Shown here one piece after another: positions 17,515 through 27,072 of a stretch of DNA of 64,000 nt. Numbering within the stretch: the stretch's first letter is position 1; every line of letters begins with the position of its first letter. The position numbers and the translations under genes were made by a program. Origin of the DNA: Phytoactinopolyspora limicola (GTDB lineage Bacteria > Actinomycetota > Actinomycetes > Jiangellales > Jiangellaceae); assembly GCF_011320225.1 (NCBI RefSeq), contig NZ_JAAOEN010000001.1:787652-851651 (forward strand). Direction: 5' to 3'. The notes under the pieces are model-generated. The model had not been told where the DNA came from. It searched no databases and saw only the letters and a list, made by a program, of their open reading frames with translations.

Positions 17515-18215
17515 GCCCACCACCACCCGCAGGGCACACCGAGCCTACCCGCGTACTCATCGTCGACGACCAAGCGCTGCTCCGCGGGAGCTTTCGCGTC
17601 TTGGTCGACACCGCACCAGACTTGACGGCGGTCGGTGAGGCCAGCACCGGTCGGGCCGCGATCGAACAGTGCCATGGCTGCGCGCCGGATGTGGTGCTGA
17701 TGGACGTACGTATGCCCGAGATGGACGGGATCGAAGCCACCCGACGTATCTGCGCCGCACCGGAACTGTCGGCCGTACGGGTGCTCATCCTGACGACGTT
17801 CGACCTCGATGCCTACGTATACGGCGCACTGCGGGCAGGAGCCAGCGGGTTTGTGCTGAAGGACATGCCACCGGCCGACCTACTGGCCGCGATCCGCGTG
17901 GTGGCCGCTGGTGACGCATTGCTGGCCCCCGGCGTGACCCGCCGGCTGATCGCGGAGTTCGCCCGGCGTCCGGAGCCGGCCCGGCCGGTTTCAGCTCGGC
18001 TCGATCAGCTCACCGGACGTGAGGTGGAGGTGTTGGAGCTGATCGCGCGGGGCCGCTCCAATGGTGAGATCGCTGAGTATCTCTCCATCAGCCCGGCCAC
18101 CATCAAATCTCACGTCGGGCACCTGTTGGCGAAGCTGGTGGCACGCGACCGCGCCCAACTGGTGATTGCCGCGTACGAGAGCGGTCTGGTCCGTGCCGCC
18201 GCCGTGGAGCGCTGA
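17511..18215 (+). CDS. NarL/LuxR-family response regulator
   Basis: A 234-residue regulator. The receiver has the acidic pair IVDD (17-20), phosphorylatable Asp65 in LMDVRMPEMDG and the lysine in FVLKDM; the LuxR-type helix-turn-helix is LTGREVEVLELIARGRSNGE through ISPATIKSHVGHLLAKL near residue 200. The ATG overlaps the kinase stop, so the two form one operon. By context it most likely activates the divergent ABC transporter (14498-16059). Confidence 0.9.
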   Translation: MSPPPPAGHTEPTRVLIVDDQALLRGSFRVLVDTAPDLTAVGEASTGRAAIEQCHGCAPDVVLMDVRMPEMDGIEATRRICAAPELSAVRVLILTTFDLDAYVYGALRAGASGFVLKDMPPADLLAAIRVVAAGDALLAPGVTRRLIAEFARRPEPARPVSARLDQLTGREVEVLELIARGRSNGEIAEYLSISPATIKSHVGHLLAKLVARDRAQLVIAAYESGLVRAAAVER

Positions 18216-18530
18216 GCGCCTGGTCCCGGCCGGCTGGCCGGGGTGTCGGGTGATACGTTTCACAGCGGCCGCCATCAGGTGGTTGATCCGAACAACACCC
18301 GCCGGGCGCGCCGAGGCCGGCGTTTCGCGGGTGAACACGCCCCTGACCGGGGAGGCCGGACGGACGTGCCGTGCGGCGGAGGAAAGGGTCGAGATGGCGC
18401 CAAGCGGACGAATGGTCACGTGGTGGAGACGCTCCGGCGGAGGCCACCGGGCATCAACGAGGCCATCTGGTCGAGGACACTGGCAGCCACAGGCACCGAA
18501 GTCGACGTTGAGGCCGTAGGCTTTTCCGGC
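18216..18530 (+). promoter_or_regulatory. Gap upstream of nadB with -10 hexamer TAGGCT at 18517-18522
   Basis: This 315-base stretch has an open frame continuous with nadB, but its translation is arginine-rich with no family resemblance, so I read it as non-coding leader or intergenic DNA. TAGGCT followed by eight bases and GTG at 18531 marks a leaderless nadB promoter. No operator stands out. Confidence 0.5.
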
Positions 18531-20188
<1,658 letters not shown>

Positions 20189-20192
<4 letters not shown>

Positions 20193-21166
20193 GTCTGGCC
20201 GAGCCGGTGACGAGCGCCCTGCGCGACGCAGGCCTCGACCCGCTCTATGTGGAGGATCTGGTCCGAGCGACGCTCGAGGAAGACCTGGACGGGGGCATCG
20301 ACGTCACGACCGAGGCGACGGTTCCGGCTCAGCAACGGGTGCGGGCGACGCTTTCGGCCCGTACCACTGGGGTCATCGCTGGGCTGCCGGTCATCGAGGC
20401 CGTGTTCGCCGCGGCCGGCGACGCCATCCGGACCGAGCGTTTGGTTCCCGACGGCAGCTGGGTGGAGCCGGGAACACCCGTGCTGGCCGTTGCCGGACCC
20501 ACCCGTCAGATTCTGCTCGCCGAGCGTACCGCGCTGAACCTCGGGTCGCGGCTGTCCGGCATCGCTACGGCTACCAGCCAATGGGTGTACGCACTCGAGG
20601 GCACTGAAACGCTGATCCGCGACACCAGGAAGACCACGCCGCTGCTCCGGCCGCTGGAGAAGTACGCCGTCCGGGTCGGCGGTGGGCACAACCACCGGTC
20701 GTCGCTGTCGGAGGCGGCCCTGATCAAGGACAACCACGTGGTAGCCGCCGGAGGTATCGCCGCCGCGTTCCGCGCGGTGCGCCAGGCCGCACCGGAGGTG
20801 GCGGTCGAAGTCGAGGTGGACGATGTCGCGGGCGCCGTCGAGGCCGTGGAGGCCGGAGCTGAGCTGGTACTGCTCGACAACTTCTCGGTCGAGCAGGTGC
20901 ACGAGGCGGTGGCCGCTGTCAACGGGCGAGCCCGGCTGGAAGTCAGTGGCGGTCTGACGCTGCAGGCTGCCCGCGCCTACGCGGAGACCGGCGTGGACTA
21001 CCTGTCGGTGGGCGCACTCACTCATTCGGTGACCGCCATGGATCTCGGGCTCGACGTCGATCAGGTAGAAGGCGTCGACGCGGAGTGGGCCGCAGACGCT
21101 GGTCAGGCCGATGCTCGGCGTGGTCAGGGCGCCGGCGAGCCAGCCGAAACGTCGGTGTTCAGCTAG
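20189..21166 (+). CDS. nadC: Nicotinate-nucleotide pyrophosphorylase (carboxylating), quinolinate phosphoribosyltransferase
   Basis: NadC converts quinolinate and PRPP to nicotinate mononucleotide. The 325-residue protein has EEDLDGGIDVTTEATVP, the PRPP/quinolinate site RDTRKTTPLLRPLEKYAV then GGGHNHR (about residues 144-170), IKDNHV and EVEVDD. The ATG overlaps the nadB stop and is preceded by GAGGGAG. The usual family end (SVGALTHSVTAMDLGLDV) is followed by about 35 extra residues of low complexity; the stop TAG is supplied by the CTAG end of a repeat element, so the tail may be an insertion by-product. Confidence 0.94.
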
Positions 21167-21223
21167 TGTGTCGCACCGGACATCCACGACACGGCGCCCG
21201 GATGTCCGGTCCGTGACACTAGC
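21162..21223. mobile_element. CTAG-bounded palindromic element, short form
   Basis: Left arm 21162-21185 begins GCTAGTGTGTCGC and right arm 21200-21223 ends GACACTAGC; the arms pair except for a five-base internal mismatch, around a 14-base loop. The left arm matches the left end of the 29296-29462 element at 22 of 24 positions. It starts at the nadC stop codon and could fold as a terminator. Confidence 0.6.
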
Positions 21224-21266
21224 GTCACGGCGCTAGAGCACCTGACGGTGAGGGAGACCGAACGAG

Positions 21267-22052
21267 ATGTTGCTCGCTATCGACGTCGGCAACACCGAGA
21301 CGGTGATCGGCCTGCTCGACGGCCTGGAGGTCGAACACCACTGGCGGGTGTCCACGGTGTCGAACCGCACCGCGGATGAGTTGATGGCCGTTCTTCGGGG
21401 TCTCTTCGCTGGCGGGTACGACGACGGCATCGACGGGGTCGCGGTGTGTTCAACAGTGCCGTCGATCCTCCGGTCGATCCGCACCCTCGTCCAGCGGTAC
21501 TACGCCGACGTTCCCACAGTGCTGGTCGAACCGGGAGTGCGCACCGGAGTGTCGGTGCTCACCGAGAATCCGCGAGAAGTCGGCTCAGACCGGGTGGTCA
21601 ACGCGCTGGCGGCCATCAAGCTCTACGGCGGACCCTGCATCGTCGTCGACTTCGGCACCGCCACCACGTTCGACGTCGTATCACCGAAGGGTGAGTACAT
21701 CGGTGGTGCCATCGCACCTGGTATCGGCGTCTCCATCGACGCACTCGGCGACGCGGGGGCACAGCTACGCCGGGTAGAGCTCGTCCGACCACGGTCGGTC
21801 ATCGCGCGGAACACGGTCGAAGCGCTGCAGTCGGGTGCGCTGTATGGGTTCAGCGGGCAGGTGGACGGAATCGTCACCCGGATGGCGGACGAACTCGGTG
21901 TGCCGCTCGAAGAACTCCCGGTGATCGCCACCGGTGGGCTTGCCCCCGTTGTGCTCGATGAGGCGGCCACCGTCAAATATCACGAGCCGTGGCTGACGCT
22001 GGTGGGCTTGCGGCTGATCTTCGACCGCAACCTGGACCCGCGTACTCCATGA
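21267..22052 (+). CDS. coaX: Type III pantothenate kinase
   Basis: CoaX phosphorylates pantothenate, the first step of CoA synthesis. The 261-residue protein carries the ASKHA-fold phosphate loop DVGNTETVIGL (residues 6-16), GSDRVVNALAAIKLYG, the second phosphate motif VVDFGTATTFDVV with catalytic Asp, and GGAIAPGIGVSIDAL. GAGGGAGACC lies upstream of the ATG. It follows nadB-nadC in the order usual for actinobacteria. Its stop codon forms half of a TGATCA shared with the convergent sigma-factor gene. Confidence 0.95.
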   Translation: MLLAIDVGNTETVIGLLDGLEVEHHWRVSTVSNRTADELMAVLRGLFAGGYDDGIDGVAVCSTVPSILRSIRTLVQRYYADVPTVLVEPGVRTGVSVLTENPREVGSDRVVNALAAIKLYGGPCIVVDFGTATTFDVVSPKGEYIGGAIAPGIGVSIDALGDAGAQLRRVELVRPRSVIARNTVEALQSGALYGFSGQVDGIVTRMADELGVPLEELPVIATGGLAPVVLDEAATVKYHEPWLTLVGLRLIFDRNLDPRTP

Positions 22053-22058
22053 TCATGG
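22047..22058. repeat. Palindrome CCATGATCATGG carrying two convergent stop codons
   Basis: The TGATCA centre provides TGA for coaX (22050-22052) and, on the other strand, TGA for the sigma-factor gene (22055-22053), leaving no intergenic base. Confidence 0.8.
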
Positions 22059-22961
22059 GGTCGTTCCCTGGGTCAGTGCCACCAGATCGCCCACCGGGCC
22101 GATGTGGCGCAGCTTGTCCGGGTTGATGACGTTGTAGAACGCGCCGATCCGGTCGCCTGTGGTGGCAAGGGTCAACACACCCAACACCCCGCCGTCGGGT
22201 GCGAATGCCTGCCAGGCGGCCAGCCCATTGGCCTCGGCCAGCTCGATTCGCATATCCGTCCGTCGGGCCTGCCGCAGCAAACCCAGCACAAACCGGCCGA
22301 CCTGCGTCGGTCCAGTGATCGGCCGGCCGAGCGCGGGTACTCGGCCTCCGCCGTCGCCGACGAACTCGACGTCGTCGGTGAGCAACTGGTGCAGCGCTGT
22401 CATGTCGCCGCCAGACGCCGCCGCCAGGAACCGTTGCGAGAGCTCCACCTGGTGGGTGCGGTCCGCCTCGAACCGGGGTTGACGCTCGGTCACCGCGCGC
22501 CGGGCCCGGGCCATGATCTGCCGGCAGTTCGCGACACTCTTCTCGACCACCTCGGCGATGTCTTCGTAGGTGTATCCGAACACTTCACGCAGCAGGAAGA
22601 CCGCTCGCTCGACCGGCGACAGCGATTCGAGCAGGATCAGGAACGCCGTGGTCACCGTCTCGTCGGTTTCTAACCGGTGGGCGGGATCGTCGTCGGAGGT
22701 GAGCAGCGGCTCCGGCAGCCATGGGCCTACGTACAGTTCCCGCCGCACGCGGGCCGAACGCAGGGCGTCGATGGCGAGCCGGGTGGTGATCGTCGTGGCG
22801 AACGCCTCGGCCGACTCGATCCGTTTGCCGTCGACAGTGCTCTTGTGCATCCGTAGAAACGCCTCCTGGACGACGTCCTCTGCCTCGGCGACGCTGCCGA
22901 GCATCCGGTACGCGATGGAGAACATCAGCGGCCGCAGCTTGTCGTGTTGCAGGGCGATCAC
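22053..22961 (-). CDS. ECF41/SigJ-type RNA polymerase sigma factor
   Basis: About 302 residues. Region 2 (LRPLMFSIAYRMLGSVAEAE, then DVVQEAFLRMHK) and region 4 (LSPVERAVFLLREVFGYTYE) are followed by a SnoaL-like C-terminal domain of some 110 residues that begins near FLAAASGGDMTALHQLL and contains DDVEFVGDGGG; this fusion defines ECF41, whose extension acts as a built-in regulator instead of an anti-sigma factor. GTG 22961 is preferred because an ATG at 23030 would lie in the -35 of the divergent promoter and adds unconserved residues; it remains possible. ECF41 factors typically control an adjacent oxidoreductase/epimerase gene, here 23081. Confidence 0.85.
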   Translation of the reverse strand: MIALQHDKLRPLMFSIAYRMLGSVAEAEDVVQEAFLRMHKSTVDGKRIESAEAFATTITTRLAIDALRSARVRRELYVGPWLPEPLLTSDDDPAHRLETDETVTTAFLILLESLSPVERAVFLLREVFGYTYEDIAEVVEKSVANCRQIMARARRAVTERQPRFEADRTHQVELSQRFLAAASGGDMTALHQLLTDDVEFVGDGGGRVPALGRPITGPTQVGRFVLGLLRQARRTDMRIELAEANGLAAWQAFAPDGGVLGVLTLATTGDRIGAFYNVINPDKLRHIGPVGDLVALTQGTTP

Positions 22962-23024
22962 CTCTCGATACAACCACGTCGCGGGTGTTGCCCACCACGG
23001 TCGGCGCGGATGTCGTCCGGCACT

Positions 23025-23051
23025 TGTCATAAATCGGAGGGCTACCTCGTC
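23025..23051 (+). promoter_or_regulatory. ECF41-type promoter upstream of the epimerase gene
   Basis: TGTCATA (23025-23031), exactly 16 bases, then CGTC (23048-23051). The published ECF41 consensus is TGTCACA-N16-CGTC, so only one base differs. It lies 30 bases before the start of 23081. Confidence 0.75.
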
Positions 23052-23080
23052 GAAGGGGGTGACCATAAGGAGGAACAGCC

Positions 23081-24019
23081 ATGAAGATCTTCGTAGCCGG
23101 TGCCACCGGCGCCATGGGCCGTCAACTCGTGCCCGCCCTCGTCTCCGCCGGACACCACGTGGTGGGCACCACACGCACGGCCGACAAAGCCGGACAGGTG
23201 CGCGACGCTGGCGCCGAGCCGGTGATCATGGATGGGTTGGATCGGGACAGCGTCATGGCAGCGGTCGTTAGCGCAGAGCCAGACGTCGTCATCCACCAGC
23301 TCACCGCCATCGGCGGCACCGACTTCAAACGTTTCGACGAGACCTACGCGGCGACGAACAAGCTACGGACCACAGGGGTGGACTATGTGCTGGCCGCCGC
23401 CCGGGCCGCCGGGGCCAAGAGGTTGATCGTTCAAGGGTTCACCGGCTGGCCGAATACCCGCGACGGCAGTCAGGTGAAGACCGAAGAGGACCCGCTCGAC
23501 CCGCACCCAGCCCCGGCCGCGGCCGAATCACACGCTGCCATCAGCTACCTGGAGTCGGTGGTGAGCGACGCGGTCGGCATCGAGGGTGTGGTGCTGCGGT
23601 ATGGGGTGTTCTACGGTCCCGGCACCGCGTTTGGTAGCGGGGGCGAGATGCTGGACGTTGTCGCGGCCCGGAAGATGCCGGTGGTCGGTGGTGGAACAGG
23701 GGTGTTCTCCTTCGTCCACATCGCCGACGCCGCGGCCGCCACGGTGGCGGCGGTAGACAATGGCAGCCCTGGGATCTACAACATCGTCGACGACGAACCG
23801 GCCGCCGTGAGTACCTGGCTGCCATACCTGGCCGACGTGTTGGGGGCGAAGAAGCCGCGGCGAATGCCGGCCTGGCTGGTGAAGCCGATGCTCGGTGAGT
23901 TCGGTGTCGCGGTGATGACGACGATCCGGGGCTCGTCGAATACCAAAGCGAAGCGCGAACTCGGCTGGACACCGGCGTATCCGACCTGGCGGCAGGGTTT
24001 CCGCACGCTCAACCGATGA
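23081..24019 (+). CDS. NAD-dependent epimerase/dehydratase, probable ECF41 target
   Basis: A 312-residue extended/atypical SDR. The nucleotide loop FVAGATGAMGRQLVPAL is at residues 4-20; VIMDGLDRD and IHQLTAIGG follow; the LRYGVFYGPGT motif near residue 170 is conserved in NAD-dependent epimerases, as is FSFVHIADAAAATVAAV. A classical YxxxK is not evident: SHAAISYLESVV occupies that region, so the catalytic chemistry may differ. The ATG has AAGGAGG upstream. The gene is divergent from the ECF41 sigma factor and carries its promoter motif, the partner class (COE: carboxymuconolactone decarboxylase, oxidoreductase, epimerase) known for this sigma family. Confidence 0.85.
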   Translation: MKIFVAGATGAMGRQLVPALVSAGHHVVGTTRTADKAGQVRDAGAEPVIMDGLDRDSVMAAVVSAEPDVVIHQLTAIGGTDFKRFDETYAATNKLRTTGVDYVLAAARAAGAKRLIVQGFTGWPNTRDGSQVKTEEDPLDPHPAPAAAESHAAISYLESVVSDAVGIEGVVLRYGVFYGPGTAFGSGGEMLDVVAARKMPVVGGGTGVFSFVHIADAAAATVAAVDNGSPGIYNIVDDEPAAVSTWLPYLADVLGAKKPRRMPAWLVKPMLGEFGVAVMTTIRGSSNTKAKRELGWTPAYPTWRQGFRTLNR

Positions 24020-24038
24020 TCCGTGACGTCGCCCGCCC

Positions 24039-24368
24039 TCACCGAAGATGCGGGCTGGCCTCCACGAAGTGCCAGCCCGCGGCCTCCACCGCCCGGTGGG
24101 CCGGGCCGGTCATGGCCGAGAACGAGACCTCGAAACCGTTCGTGTGGCCGCTCGTGGTCAACTCCCGGAGGAACTCGACACCGGTGCCGGACATGGCGCT
24201 GACCCGGTGCATGTCGACCACGACATGGTTGAGCCCCCCGATCCGTTCCAGGGTGGCGACCTCGGCGACGGCCTCGTGGAGCTGTTCGGCCAGGGTGTCG
24301 TCGATGCTGCCGGAGAGAAAGACGACGATTTCGCGTCCGCCCCGGTCGACGACCTCGATAGTGCCCAT
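24039..24368 (-). CDS. STAS domain protein (anti-sigma factor antagonist-like)
   Basis: A 109-residue single-domain protein. The STAS core is seen in IVVFLSGSIDDTLAEQLHEA, LNHVVVDMHRVSAMSGTGVE and FEVSFSAM. The Ser in MSGTG occupies the place of the phosphorylated Ser in SpoIIAA-like antagonists, though the usual D-S/T-S-G is altered. ATG 24368 lies eight bases after AGGAGG. No anti-sigma kinase or phosphatase gene is beside it, so its partner must be elsewhere. It is convergent with the epimerase gene and divergent from lysS. Confidence 0.75.
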   Translation of the reverse strand: MGTIEVVDRGGREIVVFLSGSIDDTLAEQLHEAVAEVATLERIGGLNHVVVDMHRVSAMSGTGVEFLRELTTSGHTNGFEVSFSAMTGPAHRAVEAAGWHFVEASPHLR

Positions 24369-24453
24369 CGACCTCACCTCCTTCTTTGAAGCGTGGCACC
24401 TCGGCCCGCCGGATGCAATGGAAAGCGGGGTGAAGCGCGGTTTCGCCGGGCAC

Positions 24454-24459
24454 TAGGCT
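24454..24459 (+). promoter_or_regulatory. -10 hexamer TAGGCT upstream of lysS
   Basis: TAGGCT, eight bases, ATG at 24468; no Shine-Dalgarno sequence fits between, so the mRNA is probably leaderless. Confidence 0.5.
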
Positions 24460-24467
24460 GGTGAGCC

Positions 24468-25967
24468 ATGACTGAGCAGACATCGATGCCTATCGACGAC
24501 GATCTTCCGGAGCAGATGCGGGTTCGTCGGCAGAAGCGGGCTGAGCTGCTCGACGCGGGGGCTGCGCCGTACGCGCGGGGGTTCGGTCGCTCACACACAC
24601 TCGCCGAGCTCAGGGCCGCGTATCCGGACTTGGCACCTGGCACCGAGACGGGCGATCGGGTGGCGGTGGCCGGCCGCGTGATCTTCCTACGCAACACCGG
24701 CAAGCTCTGCTTCGCGCGGGTGCGCGCGGGCGACGGCACCGAACTCCAGGCCATGCTCGCGTTGGACCGGGTCGGGGAGCAGCGGCTGGCGGACTGGAAA
24801 CACCTCGTCGATATCGGTGACCATATCGGTGTCGAAGGTGAGGTGATCACGAGCAAGCGAGGTGAGCTGTCCGTCCTCGCCGACTCGTGGACGATCGTGT
24901 CGAAGGCGCTGCGGCCGCTCCCGATCGCGCACAAGGCGTTGAACGAGGAGACCCGTATCCGTCAGCGCTACGTCGACCTGATCGTCAACCCCGATGCTCG
25001 GGACATGGTGCGTACTCGTGCGGCGGTGGTGCGCTCGGTGCGCGAGACGCTACACCGCCACGAATACATCGAGGTCGAGACGCCGACGCTGCATGTCTTA
25101 CATGGGGGTGCGGCGGCCCGGCCGTTCGAGACCCACCTCAATGCCTTCGAGCTGCCGGTGACCCTCCGCATCGCCCTTGAGCTGCACCTGAAGCGCGCCA
25201 TCGTCGGAGGTGTCGACCGGGTTTACGAGATCGGCCGGGTGTTCCGCAACGAAGGGGTGGACTCCACTCATAGTCCGGAGTTCACCATGCTGGAGGCATA
25301 CGAAGCCTACGGCGACTACGACACCATGGCCGAGCTCACCCGGTCGATGGTCATCGAGGCCGGGCGGGCGGTCGGGCGGACGGTGGTCCCCGACGGCCGG
25401 GGCGGAGAGATCGACCTCGAAGCTCCGTGGAACCGGATCACTCTGCACGACGCGGTCTCCGCGGCGGTGGGCGAGCACGTCACATCCGACACGCCTGAGC
25501 AGCGTCTACGGGAACTGGCCGCCAAACACGATGTTGTCCTTCAACCCGGCTGGGGCGCAGGTGAAATCGTCCTGGAGCTGTTCGAGAAACTTGCCGAACA
25601 CACGTTGGTCGAACCCACCTTCGTCTGCGACTATCCGGAAACCGTTCGGCCGCTGGCCAGCCCCCGTGCCGACGATCCCCGGCTAACGGAGTCGTGGGAC
25701 CTGATCGTGGCCGGTGTCGAGTTGGGTGTCGCGTACACCGAGTTGGTCGACCCAGTCATCCAGCGGGCGCGGCTCGAAGAACAGGCCGAGTTGGCTGCCG
25801 CTGGTGATCCAGAGGCGATGCAGGTCGACGAGGATTTCCTCCGGGCCCTCGAGTACGGCATGCCACCCACCGGCGGTATGGGTTTGGGCATCGACCGGCT
25901 GGTGATGCTGCTGACCGGCCGCGGTATTCGGGAGACCATCCTGTTCCCCACGGTGAAGCCGGAGTGA
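24468..25967 (+). CDS. lysS: Lysine--tRNA ligase (class II)
   Basis: LysS charges tRNA-Lys. The 499-residue protein has the N-terminal OB-fold anticodon domain (VAVAGRVIFLRNTGKLCFAR, about residue 65) and a class II core: ALNEETRIRQRYVDLIVN, HGGAAARPFETHLNAFELPV, motif 2 at GRVFRNEGVDSTHSPEFTML (about residue 255) and motif 3 at GMGLGIDRLVML (about residue 470). TLRIALELHLKRAIVGGVDR differs slightly from the common LRIAPELYLKR, otherwise nothing is unusual. It overlaps the acetyltransferase gene by four bases. Position next to lsr2 and coaX is conserved in actinobacteria. Confidence 0.95.
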   Translation: MTEQTSMPIDDDLPEQMRVRRQKRAELLDAGAAPYARGFGRSHTLAELRAAYPDLAPGTETGDRVAVAGRVIFLRNTGKLCFARVRAGDGTELQAMLALDRVGEQRLADWKHLVDIGDHIGVEGEVITSKRGELSVLADSWTIVSKALRPLPIAHKALNEETRIRQRYVDLIVNPDARDMVRTRAAVVRSVRETLHRHEYIEVETPTLHVLHGGAAARPFETHLNAFELPVTLRIALELHLKRAIVGGVDRVYEIGRVFRNEGVDSTHSPEFTMLEAYEAYGDYDTMAELTRSMVIEAGRAVGRTVVPDGRGGEIDLEAPWNRITLHDAVSAAVGEHVTSDTPEQRLRELAAKHDVVLQPGWGAGEIVLELFEKLAEHTLVEPTFVCDYPETVRPLASPRADDPRLTESWDLIVAGVELGVAYTELVDPVIQRARLEEQAELAAAGDPEAMQVDEDFLRALEYGMPPTGGMGLGIDRLVMLLTGRGIRETILFPTVKPE

Positions 25968-26485
25968 ACCAGACCGAGAAGCGGTTCGTTGTGCGCCGGG
26001 CCCGTACTGCGGACGTGAAGGCGATCCGGCAGTTGCTCGATGATTACGCGCGCAAGCGGATATTGCTGTCCAAAGAGACGGTGACGCTCTACGAGGATGT
26101 ACAAGAGTTCTGGGTCGCCGAGACTTCCAGTGATGGTCGGGTGATCGGGTGCGGCGCATTACATGTCATGTGGGAGGATCTGGCCGAAGTTCGCACTTTG
26201 GCGACGCTCCCTGAGTGGCGTGGCCACGGGGTGGGCCATGCGGTGCTGGGCAAGCTGCTGGATGTAGCGGCAGAACTGGGTGTGTCTCGTGTCTTCTGCT
26301 TGACGTTCGAGGTCGACTTCTTTGCACGACATGGCTTCGAAATAGCGGAGGGCACTCCAGTCTCGCCGGAAGTGTATGCGCAGTTACTCCGCTCCTACGA
26401 TGAAGGTGTCGCGGAGTTCCTAGATCTGGATCGGGTCAAACCAAACACTCTGGGCAACGTTCGGATGTTCCGGCGATTTGAGTGA
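25964..26485 (+). CDS. GNAT N-acetyltransferase, amino-acid N-acetyltransferase-like
   Basis: A 173-residue GNAT enzyme. VRRARTADVKAIRQLLDDYA is the first strand and helix; LAEVRTLATLPEWRGHGVG contains the acetyl-CoA loop R-G-H-G-V-G near residue 85; FEVDFFARHGFEI is the family F-x-x-x-G-F. The pattern resembles the short ArgA-type glutamate acetyltransferases of actinobacteria (such as Rv2747), which start arginine synthesis. The GTG start overlaps the lysS stop, so translation is coupled to lysS. Substrate assignment is tentative; no other arginine gene is near. Confidence 0.75.
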   Translation: MNQTEKRFVVRRARTADVKAIRQLLDDYARKRILLSKETVTLYEDVQEFWVAETSSDGRVIGCGALHVMWEDLAEVRTLATLPEWRGHGVGHAVLGKLLDVAAELGVSRVFCLTFEVDFFARHGFEIAEGTPVSPEVYAQLLRSYDEGVAEFLDLDRVKPNTLGNVRMFRRFE

Positions 26486-26601
26486 AGATCAGCGAACCTG
26501 ATCGGGTACTGTGAACTCGTAGATTGCAGTTCCACGATTAGTGGCGTATTAATGGATACTCAAGGAACGCGAACACAACATACATACGAGGGGATCTACA
26601 G

Positions 26602-26934
26602 ATGGCCCAGAAGGTTCAAGTCATTCTTCTCGACGACCTTGATGGCGGCGAGGCAGATGAAACCATCAACTTCGGCCTGGACGGATCGACCTACGAGATC
26701 GACCTGTCTAAGAAGAACGCCGCAAAGCTGCGTGACGTTCTAGCGCCTTATGTGGCGTCAGCACGTAGAGCCGGCACCAAGCGGGCCCGCGGTAAAGCGC
26801 GGGCTGGGGGCGCGCGTGGCGGTGCTACCGACACCGCGGCTGTGCGCGATTGGGCCCGGTCGCAAGGCCTGAAGGTCTCGGACCGGGGGCGTATTCCCGC
26901 CGAGATCCTCGAGAAGTACGAGGCGAGTCGATAA
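26602..26934 (+). CDS. lsr2: Lsr2 nucleoid-associated, xenogeneic-silencing protein
   Basis: Lsr2 bridges AT-rich DNA and silences foreign genes, the actinobacterial counterpart of H-NS. The 110-residue protein has the N-terminal oligomerisation domain (VQVILLDDLDGGEADETINF, then YEIDLSKKNA), a basic RGKARAGGARGG linker and the C-terminal DNA-binding domain with the AT-hook-like R-G-R in VSDRGRIPAEILEKYEA. GAGGGG lies upstream of the ATG. A possible -10 TACTGT is at 26507-26512. The upstream 116 bases are relatively AT-rich, which would suit autoregulation. A strong hairpin terminates the gene. Confidence 0.95.
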   Translation: MAQKVQVILLDDLDGGEADETINFGLDGSTYEIDLSKKNAAKLRDVLAPYVASARRAGTKRARGKARAGGARGGATDTAAVRDWARSQGLKVSDRGRIPAEILEKYEASR

Positions 26935-26964
26935 GCGTCGACCAGCGGCGGTAACGCCGACGCC

Positions 26965-26998
26965 CGAGGGCTCCCATGCACTTGCATGGGAGCCCTCG
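26965..26998 (+). terminator. Terminator hairpin after lsr2
   Basis: A perfect 16-bp inverted repeat (26965-26980 with 26983-26998; arm begins CGAGGGCTCCC) folds into a very stable hairpin without a U-tract, as is common in actinobacteria. Confidence 0.8.
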
Positions 26999-27072
26999 TC
27001 GTATGTCGTGGGCCCGGCGGTGTGGTTGTTTGTGCCGCCCGGCCAAGAACGGAAGAATAACGTGCGGTGTGC

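Noticed and set aside
18243-18530. A 96-codon N-terminal extension of nadB
   Set aside because: Basic low-complexity translation, while a leaderless promoter lies directly before GTG 18531, where the family sequence begins.
23028-23030. ATG start for the ECF41 sigma factor
   Set aside because: It coincides with the -35 of the divergent ECF41 promoter, has no ribosome site and adds unconserved residues; GTG 22961 is preferred, though not proven.
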